This document shows positions 9,885 through 18,180 of a stretch of 64,000 nucleotides of DNA, one piece after another. This stretch comes from Clostridiales bacterium (GTDB lineage Bacteria; Bacillota; Clostridia; Oscillospirales; Acutalibacteraceae): positions 124,001-188,000 of the forward strand of contig JAILOG010000009.1 of NCBI GenBank assembly GCA_024690965.1, read 5' to 3'. Numbering within the stretch: the first letter of the stretch is position 1; each line of letters begins with the position of its first letter. The position numbers and the translations under genes are program-made. The notes beneath the pieces are model-generated. The model saw only the letters and a list, made by a program, of their open reading frames with translations, did no database searches and was not told the DNA's origin.

Positions 9885-9913
9885 ATTACATCATCATTAT
9901 ATAAAAATGTCAA
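9885..9913 (-). promoter_or_regulatory. Promoter of the 9855-6340 minus-strand cluster
   Basis: Read on the minus strand, a perfect -35 box TTGACA (9913-9908) and a -10 box TGTAAT (9890-9885) are separated by 17 bp, 30 bp ahead of the first gene of the cluster. Confidence 0.75.
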
Positions 9914-9926
9914 TACTTTTTCAATG

Positions 9927-9960
9927 TTTTGGCACATATTGCACGCTTTTTGGCATATTT
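9927..9960. promoter_or_regulatory. Candidate operator: two direct TTTTGGCA repeats between divergent promoters
   Basis: TTTTGGCACATATT (9927-9940) and TTTTGGCATATTT (9948-9960) are near-identical repeats about two helical turns apart. They lie just upstream of both divergent promoters, one for the membrane cluster and one for the WYL regulator gene. This is the expected place for the regulator to bind. Confidence 0.45.
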
Positions 9961-9971
9961 GGATTAATTAA

Positions 9972-10000
9972 TTGACTTTTATTTCCGACAATAATATAAT
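9972..10000 (+). promoter_or_regulatory. Promoter of the WYL regulator gene
   Basis: TTGACT (9972-9977), a 17-bp spacer and TATAAT (9995-10000), 41 bp upstream of the start codon. Confidence 0.8.
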
Positions 10001-10041
10001 AACTTTCGTACAAATATTTTATATAAAACGGAGGGTTGATT

Positions 10042-11025
10042 ATGGATTCCCGTGCGGAAATTTTAAAAGTATTTGATATTTTGAAAAAATACAGCGATTG
10101 CGACCACCACTTAAACGCCGCACAAATAGCCGAATATATCGCAAACGAAAACATAAATGTAGATCGCAGGGCAATATATAAGGACATTTCCGCTTTGATA
10201 GCCTGCGGATATGATGTTAATAAATCGTCAAATTTAAGAAGCGGCTATTATTACGGCGAAAGGGAATTCCAGCTCCCCGAGATACGCCTGCTTATCGACG
10301 CAATAGAGGGAGCGCCGTTTATCACCCGTAAAAAGACGGAACAATTAAAGTCTAAACTTTTATCGTTTTTAAGTATATATCAGGCAGAAAACCTTAACGA
10401 TAACATATATAGGGGAGAGCGCCACAAATTCACCAATGAAGAGATATATTACAACATAGACACGATAAACGAAGCCATAAAAGCAAACAAAAAAGTAACT
10501 TTTACATACTACCATAAGCTTGTTAAAAACGGTAAGCTTTCGGTGAATGACGGAAGAAAGTTTACGGTAAGCCCTTACGGATTATTCTGGCTTGAAGACA
10601 GGTATTATCTCGCTGCCAATTATGATAAATACGATAATATAGCAAATTACAGAATAGACCGTATGAAAAAGGTAGTAATTACCGAGCAGGACAGGAGAGA
10701 GGTGGCTGAGGTTTACAACGGCAGTGTTTTTGATATAAGTGAATACGTTGGTAAATCCGTGCAGGCTTTTTCGGGTGAGGCGAGCAAGATAAAGCTCAAG
10801 ATTGACTCCGATATGCTCGATATCGTAACGGATAAATTCGGAGACGAAATAGAGCTTGTAAAGAAGGGCAAAACAAGCCTTGATGTTATGATAAATGTTA
10901 ATATCAGCGAAGGCCTTGTTAACTGGCTGTTGCCGTACAGCAAGAAGATCTCTGTAATATATCCCGACAGCCTCAAAAGTTTAATTAACGAAAAAATCAA
11001 AGATTTATACAATCATATCAAATAA
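10042..11025 (+). CDS. WYL-domain transcriptional regulator
   Basis: This is a 327-residue protein. The N-terminal winged helix-turn-helix (about residues 10-65, including VDRRAIYKDI) is followed by a WYL domain (about 140-220, with the YG.FWLEDRYYLAANY core and RIDRM) and a C-terminal WCX-like extension. WYL regulators sense ligands, often nucleotides or nucleic acids, and control stress or defence genes. ATG at 10042 is chosen because it sits 6 nt after GGAGGG; an in-frame TTG two codons earlier overlaps that site. It is divergent from the membrane-protein cluster, which it probably controls through the repeats between the two promoters. It is related in architecture to the second WYL regulator at 52131. 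Confidence 0.93.
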   Translation: MDSRAEILKVFDILKKYSDCDHHLNAAQIAEYIANENINVDRRAIYKDISALIACGYDVNKSSNLRSGYYYGEREFQLPEIRLLIDAIEGAPFITRKKTEQLKSKLLSFLSIYQAENLNDNIYRGERHKFTNEEIYYNIDTINEAIKANKKVTFTYYHKLVKNGKLSVNDGRKFTVSPYGLFWLEDRYYLAANYDKYDNIANYRIDRMKKVVITEQDRREVAEVYNGSVFDISEYVGKSVQAFSGEASKIKLKIDSDMLDIVTDKFGDEIELVKKGKTSLDVMINVNISEGLVNWLLPYSKKISVIYPDSLKSLINEKIKDLYNHIK

Positions 11026-11030
11026 CAAAA

Positions 11031-11075
11031 AATTCGGAACAACCGTCTTAAAACGTCTGTTCCGAATTATTATTT
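11031..11075. terminator. Bidirectional terminator between convergent genes
   Basis: The arms AATTCGGAACA (11031-11041) and TGTTCCGAATT (11058-11068) form an 11-bp stem, with A-rich sequence on one side and T-rich sequence on the other. It serves the WYL gene on the plus strand and the antiporter gene on the minus strand. Confidence 0.85.
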
Positions 11076-11078
11076 TAC

Positions 11079-12299
11079 TTAAGCTGCCTTTAAATTCTGC
11101 TTCGGCTGAGAATATGATTTTTTCAGTATGATAGGCGTCGCAAGCCCCGATATAATGATTAGTATGACGATAAACGGCATAATAGACGAATCTATCATAC
11201 CCTTGTCTATTCCTTTTTGAGCGCATATCAACGCAACCTCTGCTCTTGCCATCATTCCCACGCCTACTCTGAGTGAGTCGCGAACGCTGTATCTGCAAAT
11301 AAGGGAAGCACCCATACATCCGAAAAGTTTTCCGCATATGCCTGCCACAATAAAGCATAGCCCGAATAACACAACAGAAGCGTCTATGTTTGAAAAACGG
11401 GTAGTTATGCCTATGTTGGCGAAAAATACAGGAGTGAATATCATATAGCTCATAATGTCGCTTTTGCGGTCTATGTATTCAGATTCGGGATTTTGAGATA
11501 ATATAAGACCCGCCGCGAAAGCTCCGGTTATATCCGCAACGCCGAACCAATGCTCACCTAAATAAGCAAACAAGAAGCACAGCGATACACTGAATATAGG
11601 AAGCATACGGTGATGCGGCCACTTGCGCTCAATAAATTTAAAGAGCTTGTTCGCAAAGAAGCCAAGTATTATTATTACAACAAAGAACATAACGGTAAGA
11701 AGCATTACAGTAATAGGGGATTGTACCTCTCCGCTGTTTCCGCTTTGCATGGAAAGTATAAACGAAAGAACGATTACGCCTATGATATCGTCTATTATTG
11801 CGGCGGCAATTATTGTGCTTCCAACCTTTGAGTCAAGTTTGTTTAGTTCTTTTAAAGTGGCAACTGTCACGCTTACGGATGTAGCCGTTAAAATAACACC
11901 GTAGAATAAGCATGTGTATAATCTGTCAGGCGTCATATCGGCAAATCCGCCGTTAAACAAAACCGCGACAACAAATCCAAGTCCCATCGGAACAACAACG
12001 CCGAATATCGTTATTATAACGGCAGGAAGACCGATAGCTTTAATTTGATTAACGTTTGTTTCAAGCCCTGCCGAAAACATAATAAGTATTACGCCGATTT
12101 TAGCAATAAATCCAATTCCCGAAACTGTTGTATCGGTAAACACAGTTTGCCCGGGTATGTAATTAATAAGACCTATGGCAAGACCCGCGATAAGCATACC
12201 CACAACGGCGGGCAGCTTAAATCGCTCGCATATTTTTGCAAACGCTTTAGATACTGTTAAAATGATTGCCAAAGGCAGTAAAACATCATAGTATTCCAT
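11079..12299 (-). CDS. Cation:proton antiporter, CPA2 family
   Basis: This is a 406-residue integral membrane protein with about twelve hydrophobic segments, matching the size of the membrane domain of KefB/NapA-type antiporters. Recognisable parts are the N-terminal KLPAVVGMLIAGL block, the ATSVSVTVATL unwound-helix region, the IIAAAIIDDIIGVIVL segment carrying the paired aspartates used for ion transport, and the FTPVFFANIG segment. It lacks the cytosolic TrkA-N/C domains of K+-efflux members, so Na+/H+ exchange is the likelier role. It lies behind secG and may be partly co-transcribed with it. The start has an AAGAAGGG site. Confidence 0.9.
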   Translation of the reverse strand: MEYYDVLLPLAIILTVSKAFAKICERFKLPAVVGMLIAGLAIGLINYIPGQTVFTDTTVSGIGFIAKIGVILIMFSAGLETNVNQIKAIGLPAVIITIFGVVVPMGLGFVVAVLFNGGFADMTPDRLYTCLFYGVILTATSVSVTVATLKELNKLDSKVGSTIIAAAIIDDIIGVIVLSFILSMQSGNSGEVQSPITVMLLTVMFFVVIIILGFFANKLFKFIERKWPHHRMLPIFSVSLCFLFAYLGEHWFGVADITGAFAAGLILSQNPESEYIDRKSDIMSYMIFTPVFFANIGITTRFSNIDASVVLFGLCFIVAGICGKLFGCMGASLICRYSVRDSLRVGVGMMARAEVALICAQKGIDKGMIDSSIMPFIVILIIISGLATPIILKKSYSQPKQNLKAA

Positions 12300-12372
12300 T
12301 AAAGACCCTTCTTAAATGGCTGTCCGTAAATGTATATACAATTGCCGGAAGCCGTTTTTTACGCAAATTAAT

Positions 12373-12400
12373 ACCTTGCACTTAATATAAAATGCAAGGC
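12373..12400 (-). terminator. Possible terminator after secG
   Basis: ACCTTGCA and TGCAAGGC form an 8-bp stem around an AT loop, between secG and the antiporter gene. The following T-run on the minus strand is poor (ATTAATTTG), so read-through is likely. Confidence 0.45.
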
Positions 12401-12436
12401 ATAATTTTTGCTTATAAAATTAAATGTTGCTTGTAA

Positions 12437-12694
12437 TTAAGCCATAAAACGGTCAATAGCATTAAGTGCGATAACCATTATAATAAATACAGCCGCAAAG
12501 CCTTTTGTCCAGCGGGCGAGAAAAGCGTCTACGGAACGTGCTTTGTTCTTTGAAAAGAAAGTATCTGCGCCGCCTGTGATAGCTCCCAAGCCTGCGTCGT
12601 GACCTTCCTGAAGGATAATTACAATAATAATGGCAATAGCACATAAAATCAATATTGAACCGAGAATAAGCTGCAATATAGTTTTAAGTTCCAT
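12437..12694 (-). CDS. secG: Preprotein translocase subunit SecG
   Basis: This is an 85-residue protein with two hydrophobic helices (about 8-30 and 62-82). They are separated by the conserved SecG loop (LQEGHDAGLGAITGGADTFF), where the GG and F residues are typical. SecG assists SecYE during protein export through the cytoplasmic membrane. It is the fourth gene of the rplU-prp-rpmA-secG run. The length is normal for Firmicutes. Confidence 0.95.
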   Translation of the reverse strand: MELKTILQLILGSILILCAIAIIIVIILQEGHDAGLGAITGGADTFFSKNKARSVDAFLARWTKGFAAVFIIMVIALNAIDRFMA

Positions 12695-12737
12695 ACTAAA
12701 AAACCTCCGTTTTGTTATGTGAGCTTACAGTAATAAA

Positions 12738-13019
12738 TTACTGCTCGGCGTATACACAAACACGCTTGCGGTCACGGCCCAAACGCTCAAAACGAACAAC
12801 GCCGTCTACAAGAGCGAACAATGTGTCGTCTTTGCCTTTACCCACATTTATACCGGGGTGAATATGTGTGCCGCGTTGTCTTACAAGTATGTTACCTGCC
12901 AAAACGAACTGTCCGTCGGCACGCTTTGCACCAAGACGCTTAGACTCGCTGTCACGGCCGTTCTTGGTGGAGCCCATTCCTTTTTTATGAGCGAAAAGCT
13001 GAATGTTAATTTTAAGCAT
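12738..13019 (-). CDS. rpmA: 50S ribosomal protein L27, with cleavable N-terminal extension
   Basis: This is a 93-residue protein, full length, with the canonical body ([37 protein letters not shown]). It starts [14 protein letters not shown], the Firmicutes-type extension that the protease Prp must remove before L27 can function near the peptidyl-transferase centre; the cleavage site lies after LF. The protease gene is directly upstream in the same operon. Four nucleotides separate the two genes. Confidence 0.98.
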   Translation of the reverse strand: MLKINIQLFAHKKGMGSTKNGRDSESKRLGAKRADGQFVLAGNILVRQRGTHIHPGINVGKGKDDTLFALVDGVVRFERLGRDRKRVCVYAEQ

Positions 13020-13022
13020 AAT

Positions 13023-13343
13023 TTACACCTCCAAATAGTTTACAGTTAAATAATCCGAATACTGTTCCTCTAAAGAACACATATGAAGCTTAAAGCCCTC
13101 AAGAATATCTCTGCACGCTTTTGCTTCATCCGGCAAAACCCTTAATCTCATAAAAGCGTCATTTACAATGACATCGGCATTAATATGCAACACTTCCAAA
13201 ATCGTATTTGCAGTCATATAAGCTGCTGAGCTTACGGCCGCGCACACAATGTCGGAACCCTGCTCGGAATATCCCGAATGTCCGTTTAAATTAAAGCCTA
13301 CAAGATCACCTGTTTTGTCAACAAAAATTTCAGCGTTTATCAT
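13023..13343 (-). CDS. prp: Ribosomal-processing cysteine protease Prp
   Basis: This is a 106-residue protein of the Prp (YsxB/DUF464) family. The catalytic histidine is in the NGHSGY motif (about residue 21). The catalytic cysteine is in the SDIVCAAVSS motif (about residue 34), the spacing expected for this family. Its known role is to cut the N-terminal extension of L27, encoded by the next gene. The position between rplU and rpmA is the standard Firmicutes order. Confidence 0.95.
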   Translation of the reverse strand: MINAEIFVDKTGDLVGFNLNGHSGYSEQGSDIVCAAVSSAAYMTANTILEVLHINADVIVNDAFMRLRVLPDEAKACRDILEGFKLHMCSLEEQYSDYLTVNYLEV

Positions 13344-13352
13344 CGCCTGAAA

Positions 13353-13661
13353 TCAAAGGCTGATAGATTTTATCTCAACCTTTGTGTAGGGCTGTCTGTG
13401 ACCCATTTTTCTCTTTTCGCCTTTTTTGGGCTTATAGGTCATAACAGAAATCTTTTTGCCCTTGCCGGACTTAACAACAGTACCGGTTACCTTTGCACCT
13501 TTAACTAAAGGAGTTCCAACCTTGAGTCCGTCGTCTGCTGCTAAAGCAACAACATCAAACTCTACGGTCGCGTTGTCTTCGGCGTTAAGCTTTTCAACAT
13601 AAATAACGTCTCCGTCACTTACCTTGTACTGCTTTCCGCCTGTTGTGATAATTGCGTACAT
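13353..13661 (-). CDS. rplU: 50S ribosomal protein L21
   Basis: This is a 102-residue protein with the standard start ([14 protein letters not shown]) and the C-terminal GHRQPYTKV signature that binds 23S rRNA. The length is normal. It is the first gene of the operon, preceded by a structured leader and a strong promoter on the minus strand. Confidence 0.98.
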   Translation of the reverse strand: MYAIITTGGKQYKVSDGDVIYVEKLNAEDNATVEFDVVALAADDGLKVGTPLVKGAKVTGTVVKSGKGKKISVMTYKPKKGEKRKMGHRQPYTKVEIKSISL

Positions 13662-13784
13662 TGACAGTCACCTGTCCTCTCTGATTAAGACTCGCTATTT
13701 TCCCCGCACATATATGTGGGGTGCCGGGCAGTGTATACACACAAGATATACACATTTGATAAGCCCGTAATAAGCGGCTATAGT
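13662..13784 (-). ncRNA. L21-leader-type 5' untranslated RNA
   Basis: The 120-nt leader between the promoter and rplU contains a CCCC/GGGG hairpin with an ACATATATGT core and a purine-rich segment before the start. The position and general layout match the L21 leader found ahead of Firmicutes rplU operons, thought to mediate autoregulation by L21. I have not verified it against a covariance model. Confidence 0.55.
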
Positions 13785-13813
13785 AGTTTAGCACAGGGGT
13801 GGCAAAAAGTCAA
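13785..13813 (-). promoter_or_regulatory. Promoter of the rplU-prp-rpmA-secG operon
   Basis: On the minus strand: TTGACT (13813-13808), a 17-bp spacer and TAAACT (13790-13785). Confidence 0.8.
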
Positions 13814-13832
13814 CATTTTTTTAAAAAAAGTC

Positions 13833-13861
13833 TTGAAATATAAGGTAACTTGTGATAGAAT
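13833..13861 (+). promoter_or_regulatory. Promoter of rpsB-tsf
   Basis: TTGAAA (13833-13838), a 17-bp spacer and TAGAAT (13856-13861). It is back to back with the rplU promoter, only 19 bp away. Confidence 0.75.
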
Positions 13862-13867
13862 ACTCAG

Positions 13868-13998
13868 GCATTACTATATGTAATACACACGCATTGCTTT
13901 TCGGAAGGTGTCAAAATGCCGTGTTTAAGCGGCTTTTGATGTTGTCGATAGCCATAGGGCAGTGCGGAGGAATTATTTAACCTTAAGGAGGATCTTAA
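13868..13998 (+). promoter_or_regulatory. Possible structured rpsB leader
   Basis: The 130-nt leader contains a local GCCG/CGGC hairpin. A longer-range GCATTGC (13891-13897) / GCAGTGC (13959-13965) pairing encloses it, directly before the ribosome site. S2 operons are commonly autoregulated by such leaders; I cannot match this one to a named class. Confidence 0.35.
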
Positions 13999-14000
13999 AA

Positions 14001-14771
14001 ATGGCAGTAGTATCTATGAAACAATTGTTGGAGGCCGGCGTTCATTTCGGTCACCAGACAAGAAGATGGAACCCGAAAATGGCTGAGTACATTTTCACAG
14101 AGAGAAACGGTATCTATATTATCGACCTTCAAAAGACCGTTAAAAAGCTTGATGAAGCTTACAACTTTATTCGCGACGTTTCCATGGAAGGAAAAAGCGT
14201 TCTTTTCGTAGGAACAAAGAAGCAGGCACAAGACAGCGTTAAAGAAGAAGCAGAGCGCGCAGGCGCTTACTATGTAAACGCACGTTGGCTCGGCGGTATG
14301 CTCACAAACTTTTCAACAATCAAAACAAGAATAGCAAGACTTAAGCAGCTTCGCGCAATGAGCGAGGACGGAACATTTGATCTTCTTCCCAAAAAGGAAG
14401 TTATCAAGCTCAAATTAGAAATTGAAAAGCTTGAAAAATTCCTCGGCGGTATTGAGGATATGCGCGGTGTTCCCGGTGCTTTGTTCATAGTTGACCCCCG
14501 CAAAGAGAGAATAGCAGTTGCAGAAGCCAAAAAGCTCGGTATTCCGATTGTTGCAATAGTTGACACTAACTGTGATCCTGATGAAGTTGATTATGTTATT
14601 CCCGGTAACGACGACGCTATCCGTGCCGTTAAGCTTATAGCAGGCGCGATGGCAGACGCTATCATAGAAGGCAACGAAGGCAAAATGGGCGCCGCCGCGG
14701 CAGAAGAAAAGGAAAAGGAAAACGAAGAAGACGAAGCAGAAGCTTCCGAAGAAGCGGTAGCAGAGGCTTAA
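14001..14771 (+). CDS. rpsB: 30S ribosomal protein S2
   Basis: This is a 256-residue protein starting [25 protein letters not shown], the S2 signature. It continues with the [17 protein letters not shown] and VDPRKE motifs. The C-terminus ends in a highly acidic Glu/Ala tail, common in Clostridia. The ATG at 14001 is preferred over an upstream in-frame codon because it follows AAGGAGG at the right distance and gives the conserved N-terminus. It is the first gene of the rpsB-tsf operon. Confidence 0.98.
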   Translation: MAVVSMKQLLEAGVHFGHQTRRWNPKMAEYIFTERNGIYIIDLQKTVKKLDEAYNFIRDVSMEGKSVLFVGTKKQAQDSVKEEAERAGAYYVNARWLGGMLTNFSTIKTRIARLKQLRAMSEDGTFDLLPKKEVIKLKLEIEKLEKFLGGIEDMRGVPGALFIVDPRKERIAVAEAKKLGIPIVAIVDTNCDPDEVDYVIPGNDDAIRAVKLIAGAMADAIIEGNEGKMGAAAAEEKEKENEEDEAEASEEAVAEA

Positions 14772-14796
14772 TTCTAAGTAAATAATATTTAAGTGG

Positions 14797-14821
14797 GCAG
14801 GGCAAAATTATTTTGCCCTGC
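14797..14821 (+). terminator. Intergenic hairpin between rpsB and tsf
   Basis: GCAGGGCAAAA and TTTTGCCCTGC form a perfect 11-bp stem with a 3-nt loop. No full T-run follows, so it more likely attenuates or marks an RNA-processing point between the two genes than ends transcription. Confidence 0.5.
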
Positions 14822-14849
14822 AATATAAAAATCTGGGAGGAATATTACA

Positions 14850-15758
14850 ATGGCTTTTACAGCACAAGATGTTAAACTGTTAAGAGAAAAAACAGGCTGC
14901 GGTATGATGGACTGCAAAAAGGCGCTTACCGAGGCAAACGGCGATATGGACGCCGCTATAGATTTTTTGAGAGAGCAAGGTCTTGCAAAGCAGGCTAAAA
15001 AGGCAGGCAGAATTGCCGCCGAGGGCGTTGCGTTTGCTCTTACAAATGACGACGCGACAGTAGGCTGTGTTATAGAGGTTAACTCTGAGACAGACTTTGT
15101 TGCCAAGAACGCTGATTTCTGCGCATTTGTTGAAACTTGCGCAAAAACAGTTATAGAGAATAACCCTGCCGATGTTGAGGCGCTTCTCAACTGCAAGGCA
15201 GTTGGCTCTGATATGACAATTGCGGAGATGCTCCAGGAGAAGGTCCTCACAATAGGTGAGAACATTCAGATAAGAAGATTTGTACGCTATGAAGGCGCTG
15301 TTGTTACTTATGTACATGCAGGCGGCAAGATAGGCGTTATGGTAAACTTTGACACAGACTTAAACGGCAAAGATGAATTCATTGCCTGCGGTAAAGATAT
15401 CGGTATGCAGATTGCCGCTATGAATCCTCTGTATCTCAACAAAGACAGAGTTCCCGCGGACGTTCTTGAGCATGAGAAAAAGATTCTTACCGAGCAGGTT
15501 ATGAACGAAGGCAAGCCCGCTGCAATTGCCGAGAAGATCGTTATGGGTAAGATAGGCAAGTATTACAAAGAGAATTGTCTTGTAGACCAGGCATTTGTTA
15601 AGAACGGCGACTTAAATGTTAAGCAGTACGCTGATGAAGTTGCCAAAAAGCTCGGCGGCAAGATTGATATAGTTGATTTTGTACGTTTTGAAAAGGGCGA
15701 AGGTCTTGAAAAGCGCCAGGACGACTTTGCGGCAGAAGTTGCAAGCATGGTTAAGTAA
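14850..15758 (+). CDS. tsf: Translation elongation factor Ts
   Basis: This is a 302-residue protein with the EF-Ts N-terminal UBA-like domain (LLREKTGCGMMDCKKAL, about residues 8-28) and the nucleotide-exchange core motif (EVNSETDFVAKN, about 75-86). The C-terminal dimerisation region follows. It recharges EF-Tu by releasing GDP. The length is normal. The start follows a GGGAGGA site. It is co-transcribed with rpsB, as in most bacteria. Confidence 0.98.
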   Translation: MAFTAQDVKLLREKTGCGMMDCKKALTEANGDMDAAIDFLREQGLAKQAKKAGRIAAEGVAFALTNDDATVGCVIEVNSETDFVAKNADFCAFVETCAKTVIENNPADVEALLNCKAVGSDMTIAEMLQEKVLTIGENIQIRRFVRYEGAVVTYVHAGGKIGVMVNFDTDLNGKDEFIACGKDIGMQIAAMNPLYLNKDRVPADVLEHEKKILTEQVMNEGKPAAIAEKIVMGKIGKYYKENCLVDQAFVKNGDLNVKQYADEVAKKLGGKIDIVDFVRFEKGEGLEKRQDDFAAEVASMVK

Positions 15759-15785
15759 TTAGCTTTATTATTACGGTTACAAGTT

Positions 15786-15817
15786 TAGGGTCACCCAAAG
15801 GGGTGGCCCTATTTTTA
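15786..15817 (+). terminator. Rho-independent terminator of rpsB-tsf
   Basis: TAGGGTCACCC and GGGTGGCCCTA pair with one G-U around AAAG-like loop bases, followed by TTTTTA. Confidence 0.9.
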
Positions 15818-15902
15818 TGACTCTTCAATAAAAATTTCGTGATAGAGAAAGCACTGTGCGATTCATTAGCATTTTCTACACGATATTCATTGTTCCAACA
15901 GG

Positions 15903-16093
15903 TTGCCCTATTGCCGGGCAGGCACCTACTTTCCCGTGTGAGAAAGTAGGCAAAGGACACCAAAGGGGGAAACCCGTCGGCTGTTTCCCCCTTTGGAAAC
16001 CCCTTTCGCGACCACCCGGGGGCGCTGCGCCCCCCACTGGGTGGACGAGATCCCCCCGCTTCGTTCTCGGCAAGGTAATTCTATCATTTTTTG
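15903..16093 (+). repeat. GC-rich 191-bp three-hairpin repeat, copy 2
   Basis: This is the same length and orientation as the copy at 6014-6204, about 92% identical by eye. In this copy the middle stem is a perfect 13-bp pairing (CAAAGGGGGAAAC/GTTTCCCCCTTTG), whereas copy 1 has one mismatch and one G-U. It again lies roughly 90-150 bp behind the end of a plus-strand gene. The rest of 16094-16344 shows no gene or clear signal. Confidence 0.85.
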
Positions 16094-16344
16094 ACTATGT
16101 AAGGCAATATTTAACGGCTTACAGATGTCGGAAAAATACTTGTATCTGCGTAGTTTTATATAGTTATTCAGTTTAAATATTAATATTTATTAAGCACCGT
16201 GGGCACGCAAAAAGCTTTTTTAGGTCCGCTTATCTTTTCATCTGAATTTGCACAATTATACAGGTTAATGTGCGTCATGTATATACAATGCAAATTTATT
16301 TGATGCTGCAATTCTTCGTGAAGTATCATTTTAAAAATATATAC

Positions 16345-16382
16345 AAAAGCGGCGCAAGCCTCAATATTGAGGTCTGCGCCGC
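16345..16382 (-). terminator. Terminator of the dockerin gene
   Basis: GCGGCGCA and TGCGCCGC pair around an inner CCTCAATATTGAGG palindrome. On the minus strand the stem is followed by TTTTG. Confidence 0.85.
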
Positions 16383-16401
16383 AACTTTAAACTTTGGCTA
16401 A

Positions 16402-18009
16402 TCAGAATACCATAAATATTTCTATGTTACTATCGCCGGTATTCTCGCCGTTTTTAATCCACTGGAAGTTTGGAGAATATGTGTTTGTTATAAGGGCAAG
16501 ATGACGTTCTGAGCGTCTGTTGCTTATGTTAAATACGCCGTTTTTGCCGCTTATGGTTATTTCGCTGAGTTCATCGTAGCCGTATCCGCTAAATTCATAA
16601 TAATCCGCTTCTGTGCTGTTTGAACCCTTAACACCTAAGTATTTGCAGTATATATCGTCCATAAGGTAATTCGTACCTGACGAATCTATATACTCAAATA
16701 AACAGTTGCGTTCCAAAGTCACATCTTTGTTTTCCTCAAGCATATATGTTGTTAAGAATCCGTATGTCAATGTTGATGTCATAACGTAATTACCACATTT
16801 TATAACAACTTTTTTGCCTGCGGAAAGCTCACTGAGCTTATACACCTTTGTAGCTTCAACTACGCCTGAAGAAGTCTGTACTTTAATTTTTGCTCTCTGA
16901 TCAAGGGAAATATCTGTTTCGGGAGAAGTATCGGTAGTTGTATCAGTATGTGTGTCTGTTGTTGTGTCTGTGTGAGTATCGGTTGAGGTTGATGTATCTG
17001 TATCGTTGCCTAAAGGCATATAATTGTCTTTATATGTTACGCGGATCTCAACTTCTCCCGCGTGAAGCACGGGAACGCATACAAGATTTACAACAGAGCC
17101 TTCGTGCACACTGTCGGGATAAGCAACAGGTTTATACATTTTTGCGGTACCTGTAGCGTCTTGTGCTGTTGTGTTGTCACCGTAAGCGCCCAAAGTAACA
17201 TTTTTGAGCATTACTACTGTTGTGAGATTGTTCTTTAATTCGGATACTGTTGTTACAACAGGGGCAATAGGAGTATTATTTGATGATATTACGGTCACTT
17301 CGGGAGATTTTACTTCTATCATACCTTCATAAAGCTCTGTTTTGCCCGTGAATTCAATAATATCGTTAAGGCTGTATTTGCCCTGGTCAATGCCGGGTTT
17401 ATCATAAATAAGCAAGCCTGAGACCTTTCCGTTTTCGTCTACGCTTTCAACAATAACGCTTGTTGTGCCGAACATATAAGAAACCTGACCCCTTGCCTTG
17501 AAGCTTTTGCCTTCGCCAAGCGCCAAAACTCCGGCAATATCAAGTGTTTTGTCAAGCGATGTGTCTGTAGTATCGCTGTCGGAAACGGCGGAAGAATCTG
17601 TGTTTGTATCAACAGATGTAGATGTATCTGTTGAGGTATCTTTATTTGATGAATCCGTATCGCTCACGGGCTGAACGGATGAATCTGTATCTGTAATGTC
17701 GCTGTCGGAAGTATTATTTGAAAACTCGGTAATGAGCTTTGCGATATACTTTTGCATGGCAACAACATCTTCCATATTTACAAAACCGTTACCGTCAACA
17801 TCTGCTGCGGCAAGCTGCTCGGGTTTGAATTCAATGAGTTTTGCTATGTAGCGTTGTACGGCAACAACATCTGTCATTGTTACATCACCGTCTCCGTCTG
17901 CATCGCCAAGCTTAACACCGTCGGCATAAACACATGGAACGCATATAAGAGCCATGCATAAAATAGCCGCACTGAGTATAAGACTGAGTGCCTTTTTAAA
18001 TGTTTTCAT
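16402..18009 (-). CDS. Secreted protein with N-terminal type I dockerin
   Basis: This is a 535-residue protein. A signal peptide (about 1-30) is followed at once by a type I dockerin. Its two calcium-binding repeats are GDADGDGDVTMTDVVAVQRY and ADVDGNGFVNMEDVVAMQKY, each with the D.D.DG loop and the following helix. An Asp/Thr/Ser-rich linker (about 100-150) leads to an OB-fold-like domain of about 120 residues. A second Thr-Asp-rich linker (about 340-365) and a C-terminal beta-rich domain of about 150 residues complete it. Dockerins bind cohesin modules of cellulosome-like scaffolds. No catalytic motif is visible, so this may be an adhesin or accessory protein. The dockerin being N-terminal rather than C-terminal is less usual. 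Confidence 0.9.
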   Translation of the reverse strand: MKTFKKALSLILSAAILCMALICVPCVYADGVKLGDADGDGDVTMTDVVAVQRYIAKLIEFKPEQLAAADVDGNGFVNMEDVVAMQKYIAKLITEFSNNTSDSDITDTDSSVQPVSDTDSSNKDTSTDTSTSVDTNTDSSAVSDSDTTDTSLDKTLDIAGVLALGEGKSFKARGQVSYMFGTTSVIVESVDENGKVSGLLIYDKPGIDQGKYSLNDIIEFTGKTELYEGMIEVKSPEVTVISSNNTPIAPVVTTVSELKNNLTTVVMLKNVTLGAYGDNTTAQDATGTAKMYKPVAYPDSVHEGSVVNLVCVPVLHAGEVEIRVTYKDNYMPLGNDTDTSTSTDTHTDTTTDTHTDTTTDTSPETDISLDQRAKIKVQTSSGVVEATKVYKLSELSAGKKVVIKCGNYVMTSTLTYGFLTTYMLEENKDVTLERNCLFEYIDSSGTNYLMDDIYCKYLGVKGSNSTEADYYEFSGYGYDELSEITISGKNGVFNISNRRSERHLALITNTYSPNFQWIKNGENTGDSNIEIFMVF

Positions 18010-18060
18010 TCTTATTTCTCCTTTAAAAACCGATTTGTCATAGAATCATACGACTCTCTA

Positions 18061-18089
18061 ATTATATCCCAACTGAATATTTTTGTCAA
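18061..18089 (-). promoter_or_regulatory. Consensus promoter of the dockerin gene
   Basis: On the minus strand: TTGACA (18089-18084), exactly 17 bp, and TATAAT (18066-18061). Both hexamers are perfect, so high basal expression is expected. Confidence 0.88.
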
Positions 18090-18130
18090 ACAGTCTTTGG
18101 TTTTTTTGCGTTAAATATCCCTTATTATAA

Positions 18131-18162
18131 AAAAGACAGATACCGTTAAAACAATATCTGCC
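18131..18162 (-). terminator. Terminator of the pyridoxal-kinase-like gene
   Basis: GGCAGATA and TATCTGTC pair on the minus strand, followed by TTTTTT. Confidence 0.8.
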
Positions 18163-18180
18163 TTAGTATTCTTTTGTGTA

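Noticed and set aside
13995..15748. Several long minus-strand frames opposite rpsB and tsf
   Set aside because: They mirror the strong codon bias of the ribosomal genes and have no starts, ribosome sites or known motifs.
16921..16990. Short tandem repeats that could look like a CRISPR array or minisatellite
   Set aside because: They encode the Asp/Thr-rich linker of the dockerin protein and vary codon by codon; there are no spacers.
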